Origin: CAVVTR01 sp963751245
GTDB lineage: Bacteria > Acidobacteriota > Thermoanaerobaculia > Thermoanaerobaculales > Thermoanaerobaculaceae
Length of the DNA: 64,000 nt
Direction of reading: 5' to 3'
Assembly (NCBI GenBank): GCA_963751245.1
Contig: CAVVTR010000009.1
Location: 372,001 to 436,000 of the forward strand
The notes beneath the pieces were generated by a model. That model worked only from the letters and a program-made list of their open reading frames with translations, searched no databases and was not told the DNA's origin. Position 1 is the stretch's first letter; the number at the start of each line of letters is the position of its first letter. Below, in pieces: positions 40,990 to 50,192 of this stretch. A program made the translations under genes and the position numbers.

Positions 40990-42348
40990 ATGCCCACGAC
41001 GACCGACCTGGACCGCCACCTCGCCAACGCCATCCTCGGAATCGACACCCTGTGGGGCGGGGACGTCCTCAACCCCTCGGGCATGGGCCGGTTCATCGCC
41101 GACTCGTGGTTCTCCGACGAGCCGCTTCCCCAGGCGTACACCCACCCCGCCGCGGCGGCGGTCCGCGAGCTCGGCGGCGTGTCGGCGCCCTCGGTCGACC
41201 GACGGGCCGTCGACGCATACCTGGCGGCGGTGGACGTGGGCGGGGCGATCGCGGCGACCGCCGCCGCCGCGCCCCTCGCCGGGGGCCTGCGCGGCGCCTA
41301 CCTCGAGGGGTTGGCGGCCTGTTTCCAGGTGATGTGGGAGCTGGCCCTGGAGCGCCTCGACCGGGGCGAGCCGGTGCCCTACGAACGTTGCGTCCTGGCC
41401 TCCACCGGGGTGGCGCCGGCTCCCTCGGAGCCGGCCCGCCACCGGGAGGGGGCCGTGGAGCTCCTCCGGGCGGGGGGCTACATCTCCGGCCCGGCCGGCG
41501 AGGACGCGGTCCTGGCCGGAGTCGACGCATGGCGGAGCGAGCGGATGGTGCCTCCGCGGGCCATCCATGCCCTCGCCTCGGCGTTCATCGCCGAGCTGGA
41601 CGCCCTCACCGTGCAGCACGTGCTGCCGCACCTTCCCGCTCGCCTCCGCGAGGTGCCCAGGGCCAACATCCGCTTCCTGCCCATCGAAGACGCGTGGTTC
41701 TCGGGGTCGATGAACTACCTCGGGCGGGCGAGGCGACCCGACGGCACGCCGGAGTACGAGGCGACGTACGAGATCAACGCCTCCCTCGAGATCTCCATCC
41801 CCGAGTTCCAGCAGCTCATCAGCCACGAGGTGGTGCCGGGGCATGTCACGACCTTCGCCTACCTCCAGAAACAGTTCGTGGACGGCGTCGTGGGCTTCGA
41901 GGGGTCCGTCCTCACCATGAACACGCGGGCCGCCACGCTCTTCGAGGGAATCGCCAACAACGCCATCCTGATGGCCTACGGGGTGAGGGAGGTGGAGGCG
42001 TTGCCCGGCGCCGACCTGCAGCTCGGCGTCCTGCTGGCGCTGCTCCAGGACGAGGCGAAGAACCAGGCCTCCTACCTGACCTGGCGCGAAGGGCTGGAAG
42101 AGGCCGAGGTCGCCTCCGTGCTGCGCCGCGACTACCTGGTCTCCCGCGAGCGCGCCGGCAAGCTCGCCGGCGCCTGGGGGCGGCACCCCCTGCTGGGCCG
42201 CATGTACCTGCCCGCCTACCGGGCGGGCACCGAGCTGGTCGCGGAGCTGCGCCGCACGCACCCCGATTCCCGGGTGCTGCCGGTGCTGTTCGGCTGCCAC
42301 GGGCTGGTCGACGCGGTGACCGTCACGGAGCTTCTGGGCCGGCGGTAG
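40990..42348 (+). CDS. DUF885-like zinc metallopeptidase
   Basis: About 452 residues. The zinc-binding signature is HEVVPGH, with an upstream EINASLEISIPEF strand and a downstream FEGIANNAILMAYG helix that carries the likely third ligand Glu, as in DUF885 proteins. No signal peptide is evident. ATG at 40990 directly after GGAGGATGC; another ATG lies four bases earlier in a different frame. The last 26 bases overlap the convergent phosphatase gene. Confidence 0.7.
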   Translation: MPTTTDLDRHLANAILGIDTLWGGDVLNPSGMGRFIADSWFSDEPLPQAYTHPAAAAVRELGGVSAPSVDRRAVDAYLAAVDVGGAIAATAAAAPLAGGLRGAYLEGLAACFQVMWELALERLDRGEPVPYERCVLASTGVAPAPSEPARHREGAVELLRAGGYISGPAGEDAVLAGVDAWRSERMVPPRAIHALASAFIAELDALTVQHVLPHLPARLREVPRANIRFLPIEDAWFSGSMNYLGRARRPDGTPEYEATYEINASLEISIPEFQQLISHEVVPGHVTTFAYLQKQFVDGVVGFEGSVLTMNTRAATLFEGIANNAILMAYGVREVEALPGADLQLGVLLALLQDEAKNQASYLTWREGLEEAEVASVLRRDYLVSRERAGKLAGAWGRHPLLGRMYLPAYRAGTELVAELRRTHPDSRVLPVLFGCHGLVDAVTVTELLGRR

Positions 42349-43492
42349 GTGGCGGCGGAGGGGCGGCGGCGCCCGCAGCCTCGCGGGCGACCACCACGAG
42401 GCTGACGTCGTCGACGAGGGGCTCCTCGCCGCGGAAGCCGTCCAGGGCCCTCAGGATGCGGTCGTGGATCTCCTGGGCGCCGCCACCGGTCCTCAGGAGG
42501 CCGGCGAGCCGGTCGTAGCCGAACACCTCGCCCCGCGCGTTGCGCGACTCGGGCAGACCGTCGCTGTGGATCAGCAGCCGGTCGCCGGGCGACAGGGTCA
42601 CCGACGCAGTGGCGGGCTCGAGGGACTCGCGAACGCCCATGGGGAAGCCGCCCTTCCCGAGCTCGAGGACCTCGCCGCCGGCGCGCCGCAGGAGGGGAAA
42701 GGGGTGCCCGGCGCACAGGTACTCGAGGGCCCCGGTGGCCGGGTCCAGGATGCTGTAGAACAGGCTCATGAAGTTGCGGCGCGTGCCCGTGCGCCACAGC
42801 GTGCGGTTGAGGATGGCGGCGACCCGCGCCGGACGGGGGTCGAGGTCCATGGCCACGTTCAGGGTTGCGTTGGCGATGGCCATGACGAGGCCGGCGGCCA
42901 TGCCGTGCCCGCTGGCGTCGCCGGCGACGATGACGAGGCGCCCGTCGGCGAGGAGCGGGAAGTCGTAGTAGTCGCCCCCGACCTCGTTGGCGGTCCGGTA
43001 GGAGTGGGCGAACGCGTAGCCGGGGACCTCCGGCGAGCAGGAGGGGAGCAGGTCACGCTGGAGCTGGCGGGCCACCTCGAGCTCGTCGCGGATGAGAACG
43101 CGGTCGGCGAGCTCCAGGGCCAGCAGGTAGAGGAGCGCGACGATGCTGCCGCCGAGCAGGAAGGGGTTGCCGGGGCCGACCACGACGCGTCCTCCCGAGT
43201 TGACCTCGAGCAGGCCGACGAAGGCCAGCAGCAGCGCCACCGCGAAGAGGATGCGACGGGCCGGCGTGAGCTTGTAGGACAGCCCCAGGAACACGATGCG
43301 GGCGCGGTGGAAGAAGCGGCGGGCGCGGCCCGTGGGCTCCGGCTCCCCGGCGTGGTCACGGACCAGGACGGCGTAGACCCGGGAGGCGTCCTGGTCGAAC
43401 AGGCGCCGCACGTCGCCGGGCTTGAGCCCCGACGTGTAGCTGCGGGCGAACTCCTTGACCCGCTTCGCGGAGTACCGGACCTTCCCCATCAT
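42323..43492 (-). CDS. SpoIIE-type serine phosphatase with membrane anchor
   Basis: About 389 residues. Two hydrophobic helices (about residues 85-105 and 115-135) precede a short linker (RQLQRDLLPSCSPEVPGY, the usual lead-in of RsbU-like phosphatases) and a PP2C/SpoIIE domain. Metal-binding motifs GGDYYDF and GDASGHGMAAGLVM and the late LIHSDGLPESRN and VDDVSLVVV are present. It should dephosphorylate an anti-sigma-factor antagonist or similar partner; none is encoded next to it. Two tandem ATGs (43487-43492) mark the start. Confidence 0.88.
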   Translation of the reverse strand: MMGKVRYSAKRVKEFARSYTSGLKPGDVRRLFDQDASRVYAVLVRDHAGEPEPTGRARRFFHRARIVFLGLSYKLTPARRILFAVALLLAFVGLLEVNSGGRVVVGPGNPFLLGGSIVALLYLLALELADRVLIRDELEVARQLQRDLLPSCSPEVPGYAFAHSYRTANEVGGDYYDFPLLADGRLVIVAGDASGHGMAAGLVMAIANATLNVAMDLDPRPARVAAILNRTLWRTGTRRNFMSLFYSILDPATGALEYLCAGHPFPLLRRAGGEVLELGKGGFPMGVRESLEPATASVTLSPGDRLLIHSDGLPESRNARGEVFGYDRLAGLLRTGGGAQEIHDRILRALDGFRGEEPLVDDVSLVVVAREAAGAAAPPPPPTAGPEAP

Positions 43493-43569
43493 CGTCGCGT
43501 TCCCGCGGCCGCCGTCACGGCCCGCGGTCCGGGAACCCGGTCTGGTATACGGACCGCCGGAGCATCGGT

Positions 43570-44553
43570 TCAGTCCCGCCGCCGCAGGGTCCGTGCCCGG
43601 GGCGCCGCGGGCTCTGCCGCCGCGTCCATCGGCCGGGCGCCGCGGACCGCACCCTCGTCCGCCGGGACGGCGCCGCGGTTGACGAGCCACACCCCCAGCA
43701 GGACCACCGCCCCGCCTGCGAGGGTCCCGAACACGAGCTTCTCGCCCAGGACCAGGGCGGCCACGGTCTGGGCGACGAGGGGCTCGAGGTAGAGGAGGGC
43801 GCCCACCTGGGAGGCCGGCATGCGTTGCAGGGCGTCGACCCAGAAGATGTACGCGAGCCCCGAGCAGAACACCCCCAGGAACGCCACGGCGATCCAGCCG
43901 TGGACGCTCAGCCGGGCGGCGTCGGCGATCCCCGGGCCGGCGAGGAGCTGGACGGTGGTGGCGAGCCACCCGAAGGTCATCACGTAGAACATCATGCGGG
44001 CCGCCGGGTGGGAGCGCAGCACGCCGCGGGAGAGCACCGAGAACAGCGCCCAGTTGGGGGCGCTGATGACGATGAGGATGTCGCCGGGAGCGCCGAACCG
44101 CCCGGCGAGGAGCGCGGCGGGATGACCGCCGGTCACCACCAGGACGACCCCCCCGGCGGCCAGCGCCACGCCGGCGGCCTGCACCGCACCTAAGCGCTCG
44201 TGGAGGAGCAGCCAGCCCAGCACGGCGATGAAGATCGGCGTGGAAGCGACGATCCAGCCGCTGGTGCTCGCCCGGGACGTGACGAGGGCGGTCGACTGCA
44301 GCCACTGGTGGAAGGTGATTCCCTCAAGGCCGAGGAAGGCGAACACGGCGAGGTCCCGGCCGCGCACGAGCCGGAGCTCGCGACGCCAGACCACCGCGAC
44401 ACCGAGGATGACCACCCCCATGGCGAAGCGCAGCCAGACCACCGTGACCGGGGCGACCTCGGCCACCGCCACCTTGGTGGCGATGAACGAGGCTCCCCAG
44501 ACCAGCACGGCGGCCAGCCCCTCGAGCAGTGCGACGGTTCCACGCCGGTCCAC
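43570..44553 (-). CDS. EamA/DMT-family transporter
   Basis: About 327 residues with ten predicted helices in two EamA repeats (VWGASFIATKVAVAEVAP in the first, GALLYLEPLVAQTVAALVLGEK in the second). It is a likely exporter of amino acids or metabolites; the substrate is unknown. GTG at 44551-44553 follows GGAGG; the frame also runs upstream but without a better start. It is transcribed divergently from the phosphofructokinase gene. Confidence 0.85.
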   Translation of the reverse strand: MDRRGTVALLEGLAAVLVWGASFIATKVAVAEVAPVTVVWLRFAMGVVILGVAVVWRRELRLVRGRDLAVFAFLGLEGITFHQWLQSTALVTSRASTSGWIVASTPIFIAVLGWLLLHERLGAVQAAGVALAAGGVVLVVTGGHPAALLAGRFGAPGDILIVISAPNWALFSVLSRGVLRSHPAARMMFYVMTFGWLATTVQLLAGPGIADAARLSVHGWIAVAFLGVFCSGLAYIFWVDALQRMPASQVGALLYLEPLVAQTVAALVLGEKLVFGTLAGGAVVLLGVWLVNRGAVPADEGAVRGARPMDAAAEPAAPRARTLRRRD

Positions 44554-44733
44554 GCGTCCTCCGGTGCGGCATCGTGCGCCCGCCGGAGGGCCCGGCGCAA
44601 GGGCGGGCAGGAACGCGGAGGGGCCGGCGCGTGTTCGTGCCATCATGGGGCGGCGATCCCGCCGGGCGGGCCGGGGTCGTGGCCCGGGTCAGCCTCCCGC
44701 GCCGGGAGGGTCCGCCCAGCGGAGGGGACGAAC

Positions 44734-45942
44734 GTGGCCAACGTCAAGACGTCGAAAGGGACGATCGCGATCCTCACCGGTGGGGGCGATGTTCCGGGCC
44801 TCAACCCGGCGATCCGGGCGCTCACGGTGCGGGCGCTCCGGGAGGGCTACCGGGTGCTCGGGATCCGGCGTGGATGGGCCGGCCTGGTGGAGCTCGAGCG
44901 GGACCGGGCGAAGCCTCATGGCGAGATGGTCATCGACCTCTCCGAGGAGATCGTCAACAAGGTGGGGCGCACCGGCGGAACGTTCCTCCACACCTCGCGC
45001 ACCCGCCCCTCGCACGTGCCGCAGGCACAGATCCCGCCGCACCTGAAGGACACCTACACCGGCGAGATCAACGACGTCACTCCCGAGATCCTGGCCAACC
45101 TGGAATGGCTCGGCATCGACACGCTGATTCCCATCGGCGGCGACGACACGCTCTCCTACTCGGTGCGCCTCCACCACGAGGGGGTGCGCGTCATCGCCAT
45201 TCCCAAGACCATGGACAACGACGTTCCGGGGACGGACTACTGCATCGGCTTCTCCACCTGCGTCACGCGGACCATCGAGATGACCCACGCCCTGCGGACC
45301 TCGGCGGGCAGCCACGAGCGCTTCCTCGTCATCGAGGTGTTCGGCCGCTACGCGGGGTTCACGGCCCTCCTGCCCACCATGGCCGGCGCCGCCAATCGCT
45401 GCGTCATCCCGGAGCACGTCTTCGACGTGGAGCGGCTGTGCGAGCTCTTGAGCGCCGACCGCTACTCCAACCCAAGCAAGTACTCCGTGGTCCTCGTGTC
45501 GGAAGGGGCGCGCTTCCGGGGCATGGAGGAGATGGTGTTCCAGGACCGGGAGACCGACGCGTACGGCCACAAGAAGCTCGGTGGCATCGGCGACCTCGTC
45601 TCCACGTCGCTGAAGGAGCTCTCGCCCAGGTTCAACAACGGCCGCCGCATCAACGTGATCAACCAGCGCCTGGGGTATCTGGTGCGCTGCGGTGATCCGG
45701 ACGCGGTCGACTCCATCGTCCCGATGGCCTTCGGGAACCTCGCCATGGACCTTGTGCTGGACGGGGTTGCCGGGCGCCTCGTCAACGTCCGTGACGGACG
45801 TTACGACGACGCTCCCATCGAGGTCGTGACGAGCCAGAAGAAGGTCGTGGACGTGCGCAAGTTCTACAACGTGGACCGCCTCAGGCCGATCTACGAGCGC
45901 TTCGAGTCGAAGCCCCTTTTCATCATGACGAGCGAGTTCTGA
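44734..45942 (+). CDS. pfp: 6-phosphofructokinase, PPi-type signature
   Basis: A 402-residue group III phosphofructokinase. GGDD (about residues 135-138) and PKTMDND (about 157-163) replace the GGDGS and PGTIDND of ATP enzymes; the added Asp and Lys are the accepted signature of pyrophosphate-dependent enzymes. It converts fructose 6-phosphate to fructose 1,6-bisphosphate, reversibly if PPi is used. GTG at 44734 follows GGAGGGG. Some long group III enzymes with these residues still use ATP, so the donor needs an assay. Confidence 0.87.
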   Translation: MANVKTSKGTIAILTGGGDVPGLNPAIRALTVRALREGYRVLGIRRGWAGLVELERDRAKPHGEMVIDLSEEIVNKVGRTGGTFLHTSRTRPSHVPQAQIPPHLKDTYTGEINDVTPEILANLEWLGIDTLIPIGGDDTLSYSVRLHHEGVRVIAIPKTMDNDVPGTDYCIGFSTCVTRTIEMTHALRTSAGSHERFLVIEVFGRYAGFTALLPTMAGAANRCVIPEHVFDVERLCELLSADRYSNPSKYSVVLVSEGARFRGMEEMVFQDRETDAYGHKKLGGIGDLVSTSLKELSPRFNNGRRINVINQRLGYLVRCGDPDAVDSIVPMAFGNLAMDLVLDGVAGRLVNVRDGRYDDAPIEVVTSQKKVVDVRKFYNVDRLRPIYERFESKPLFIMTSEF

Positions 45943-46044
45943 GCCGGGCGGGCCGCTGGGCCCGAGTGTCACGGATCTGCCATAATCGATGGAGAGGCAC
46001 CGGCCCGGCGGCTCCGGGTCGTGCGGAGCCAGCGGAGGTGGAAG

Positions 46045-47673
46045 GTGCCGCATCGCCTCGCCGTCAAATTGATCCTCGCGCTCACGCCGATCGTCGTCAT
46101 CGTGGAGGGGTTGTTCGGCTTCATCAACGTGCGTATCCAGGAGCGGCAGCTGCTTGAGAACATGGTCCGTGGCGCCGACCAGCTCTCCAGGAGCATCACC
46201 AGCGCCACCTGGCACGCCATGCTCGCCGACCACCGGGACTCGGCCTACGAGGTCATGCAGACCATCGCCCGCAAGCAGGGCATCGACCGCATCCGCATCT
46301 TCAACAAGGAGGGGAGGGTCACCTTCTCCACCGCCGCGGCGGAGATGGACACGCAGGTGGACAAGCGGGCGGAGGCCTGCTTCATGTGCCACGCCGAGGC
46401 GGCGCCGCTGGTGCGCGTCGACGTGCCGTCCCGGGCCAGGATCTTCCGCGGCAGCGACGGCAGCCGGACGCTGGGGATGGTGACGCCGATCTACAACGAG
46501 CCGGCGTGCAGCGAGGCCGAGTGCCACGTCCACCCCGCGGAGCGCCACGTGCTGGGCGTCCTGGACGTGGGGCTCGGGCTCGACCTCGTGGACCGGGAGG
46601 TGAGCGGGATCCGCGAGCGGACGTTTCTGGTGGTCGGCATCGAGATCCTGCTCATCGGGCTGTTCACCGTGCTGTTCACGCGCCGCTTCGTAGGCGCGCC
46701 CATCCGGGGGCTGATCGAGGGCACCCGCGCGGTGAGCAACATGGAGCTCGACCAGCCGGTGGGAGCCAGCGCGACGGGAGAGCTGGCGGAGCTGGCCGCT
46801 TCCTTCAACGTGATGAGGGAGCGGCTCAAGGAGGCGATGGCGGAGCTCAACGAGCTCACGCGCAGCCTCGAGGCCAAGGTGGAGCGGCGCACGGCGCAGC
46901 TGCAGGCGACCCAGCAGAAGCTGCAGCAGAGCGAGCGGCTGGCCTCCCTGGGGCAGCTCGCCGCGACCGTGGCCCACGAGATCAACAACCCCATGGCCGG
47001 GGTGCTCAACTTCTCCATGCTGATGCAGCGGATCCTCAGGGAGGACGGCATTCCCCCCGCCCGCGTCGCCGAGTTCCGCGGGTACCTCTCCCAGGTGGTC
47101 AACGAGACCTCCCGGGTCGGGCGCATCGTCTCCGATCTCCTGTCCTTCTCGCGGCAGTCGAGGCGGCGGGGGGACCGCGCCGACCTGAACGCCGTCGTGC
47201 GCGGCGCCCTCGGCGTCCTGGCGCACCGCTTCGCCCGGGCCGGAGTCACCCTGCGGGAGGATCTCAGCGAGGGGCTCCCGGTCGTGCGCGGCGACGCCGT
47301 CCAGCTGCAGCAGGTGGTCACGAACCTGGTGGTGAACGGCATCGAGGCCATGCCCGAGGGCGGCTCTCTGACCGTGCGCACGCGCTCCTGCTCCGCGACG
47401 GGAACCGCGGTGCTCGAGGTCGCCGACATCGGGACGGGGATCGCCCCCGAGCACCTGCCGAGGATCTTCGACCCGTTCTTCACCACCAAGGAGGAGGGCA
47501 AGGGGGTGGGGCTCGGCCTCGCCGTGGTCTACGGCATCGTGGACGCGCACGACGGGGACATCGAGGTCGAGAGCGTCGAGGGCGGCGGCACGACGTTCCG
47601 CGTGAGGCTTCCCTTCGTGACGGTGGGGGGAGAACGGCCGGAGCCGGGTCCCGCCGCCGGCGGGGAGGCGTGA
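46045..47673 (+). CDS. Sensor histidine kinase with c-type heme motifs
   Basis: About 542 residues. Two membrane helices (about 8-28 and 194-212) enclose a periplasmic sensor of about 165 residues. It holds CFMCH (CxxCH, heme attachment) near residue 112 and a second, looser CSEAECH (Cx4CH) near residue 155. A HAMP domain, a coiled coil, HisKA (VAHEINNP, His at about 311) and HATPase (DIGTGIAPEHLPRIFDPFF, GVGLGLAVVYG) follow. It should sense redox state or a heme ligand and phosphorylate the regulator encoded one base downstream. GTG at 46045 follows GGAGG; GTG at 46021 is possible. Confidence 0.88.
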   Translation: MPHRLAVKLILALTPIVVIVEGLFGFINVRIQERQLLENMVRGADQLSRSITSATWHAMLADHRDSAYEVMQTIARKQGIDRIRIFNKEGRVTFSTAAAEMDTQVDKRAEACFMCHAEAAPLVRVDVPSRARIFRGSDGSRTLGMVTPIYNEPACSEAECHVHPAERHVLGVLDVGLGLDLVDREVSGIRERTFLVVGIEILLIGLFTVLFTRRFVGAPIRGLIEGTRAVSNMELDQPVGASATGELAELAASFNVMRERLKEAMAELNELTRSLEAKVERRTAQLQATQQKLQQSERLASLGQLAATVAHEINNPMAGVLNFSMLMQRILREDGIPPARVAEFRGYLSQVVNETSRVGRIVSDLLSFSRQSRRRGDRADLNAVVRGALGVLAHRFARAGVTLREDLSEGLPVVRGDAVQLQQVVTNLVVNGIEAMPEGGSLTVRTRSCSATGTAVLEVADIGTGIAPEHLPRIFDPFFTTKEEGKGVGLGLAVVYGIVDAHDGDIEVESVEGGGTTFRVRLPFVTVGGERPEPGPAAGGEA

Positions 47674-47674
47674 G

Positions 47675-49045
<1,371 letters not shown>

Positions 49046-49051
49046 ACCGCT

Positions 49052-49189
49052 CTACACGGTGTGCGCGCGCCGCCGCCACTCCAGCAGGACCGCGGTGGCC
49101 GCCCCCACCCACAACACCACCGTCAGGATGCCGAGGGCGATATTGGTCACGTTGAGCCAGAAGGTCTGTGCATCGCTGAGGTCCACCAC
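49052..49189 (-). CDS. 45-residue single-pass membrane protein
   Basis: A short frame with two tandem GTG starts (49189 and 49186), preceded by GGAGG at six bases. It encodes a polar start (VVDLSDAQTFWLNVTN), one membrane helix and a basic tail (EWRRRAHTV). It converges on the response regulator with six bases between stops. Small proteins of this kind often accompany respiratory or redox complexes, but no family is recognised. Confidence 0.6.
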   Translation of the reverse strand: MVDLSDAQTFWLNVTNIALGILTVVLWVGAATAVLLEWRRRAHTV

Positions 49190-49508
49190 GCTCCACCTCC
49201 CCGGGAGGCCGGCCCGCGGGCAGTCCATCCCACCCGAACAGGAGCAAGATCCGTGCCGCGGCCGGAGAAACCGTGCGCGTCCCGATGTCGTTGTCGGACA
49301 GCCGGTTGCTGGCCTCCCGCCGGAGCCGCGGTGCGGCTGGGCGGGGCGCGTATGCCGGATTCGCCTACACGGTGTGGGGAAAAGCGACACGGGGATGTTT
49401 CGGGACGTTGAAATTACAATCGGGGGGTGAGCGTTCCATAAACGTCGGGAAACCCCGGCGGCCGCCCGTCGCCGCGAGGCCCCGTGACACTCGAAAGGAG
49501 ACCGGGAC
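49190..49508. other. 319-bp intergenic region upstream of superoxide dismutase
   Basis: No gene seen. Near 49410-49445 the DNA becomes locally AT-richer (GTTGAAATTACAATC and CCATAAACG), with TTACAA and CATAAA 17 bases apart as a weak promoter candidate. AAAGGAG precedes the sod ATG. CTACACGGTGTG at 49365-49376 repeats the sequence at 49052-49063. Confidence 0.45.
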
Positions 49509-50111
49509 ATGACGAAGTTCGAGCTTCCCCCCCTGCCGTACGCGAAGGACGCCCTGGAGCCCTACTACGATGCGAAAACCGTGGAGCTCCACCACGACAA
49601 GCATCACCAGGGCTATGTCAACGGCCTCAACGCCGCGCTCGAGAAGCTGGCGGCGGCCCGCTCGGCGGGGGAGTACTCCCTGGTCAAGCACCTCGAGCGA
49701 GAGGTGGCGTTCCACGGCGGCGGCCACCTGCTGCACTCCATCTTCTGGACCAACATGAAGCCGGGTGGGGGAGGCGAGCCCTCGGGCGACCTCGGTGTCG
49801 CCATCGCACGTGAGTTCGGCAGCTTCGCGGCGTTCGCCGCGCACTTCCGTGCGGCCACCAACGCGGTCGAGGGCTCCGGCTGGGGCGTGCTCGCGTGCGA
49901 TGCGGGCGGTGCCCTGGTGGTCCTCCAGGTCGAGAAGCACCAGAACCAGCTGCTCGCCGGGTGGACGCCGCTGCTGGTCGTGGACGTCTGGGAGCACGCC
50001 TATTACCTGAAGTACCAGAACCGCCGCGCCGAGTTCGTGGACGCGGTGATGGACCACCTGGTCAACTGGGACGACGTCGCCGAGCGGTTTCGCCGCGCCG
50101 GCGGGCGCTGA
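49509..50111 (+). CDS. Superoxide dismutase, Fe/Mn family
   Basis: A 200-residue cytoplasmic enzyme that converts superoxide to peroxide and oxygen. Metal ligands are His28 (in LHHDKHHQGYV), His76 (in GGGHLLHSIFW), Asp159 and His163 (both in DVWEHAYY). The GGGH motif near residue 70 and the later Gln (LVVLQVEKHQ) lean towards the Mn or cambialistic type, but metal use cannot be fixed from sequence. ATG at 49509 follows AAAGGAG. Confidence 0.95.
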   Translation: MTKFELPPLPYAKDALEPYYDAKTVELHHDKHHQGYVNGLNAALEKLAAARSAGEYSLVKHLEREVAFHGGGHLLHSIFWTNMKPGGGGEPSGDLGVAIAREFGSFAAFAAHFRAATNAVEGSGWGVLACDAGGALVVLQVEKHQNQLLAGWTPLLVVDVWEHAYYLKYQNRRAEFVDAVMDHLVNWDDVAERFRRAGGR

Positions 50112-50164
50112 CAGGGAGCCGGCGGCGTAGGGCGCCGGCGCCGCCGGCCGGCTGGCGGCACCGG

Positions 50165-50192
50165 CATGCCGGCGCTATAGTGCGCCGGCATG
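50165..50192 (+). promoter_or_regulatory. 28-bp palindrome enclosing a -10 box and the start codon
   Basis: CATGCCGGCGC (50165-50175) and GCGCCGGCATG (50182-50192) are perfect 11-bp inverted arms around TATAGT (50176-50181), a good -10 box. The last three bases are the ATG of the next gene. This could be an operator that controls a leaderless transcript. Confidence 0.6.

Noticed and set aside
44689..47550. A 953-codon open frame on the minus strand
   Set aside because: It lies opposite the phosphofructokinase and kinase genes, has no recognisable domain, and its composition (His, Gly, Asp, Glu-rich) is typical of the antisense of GC-rich genes.
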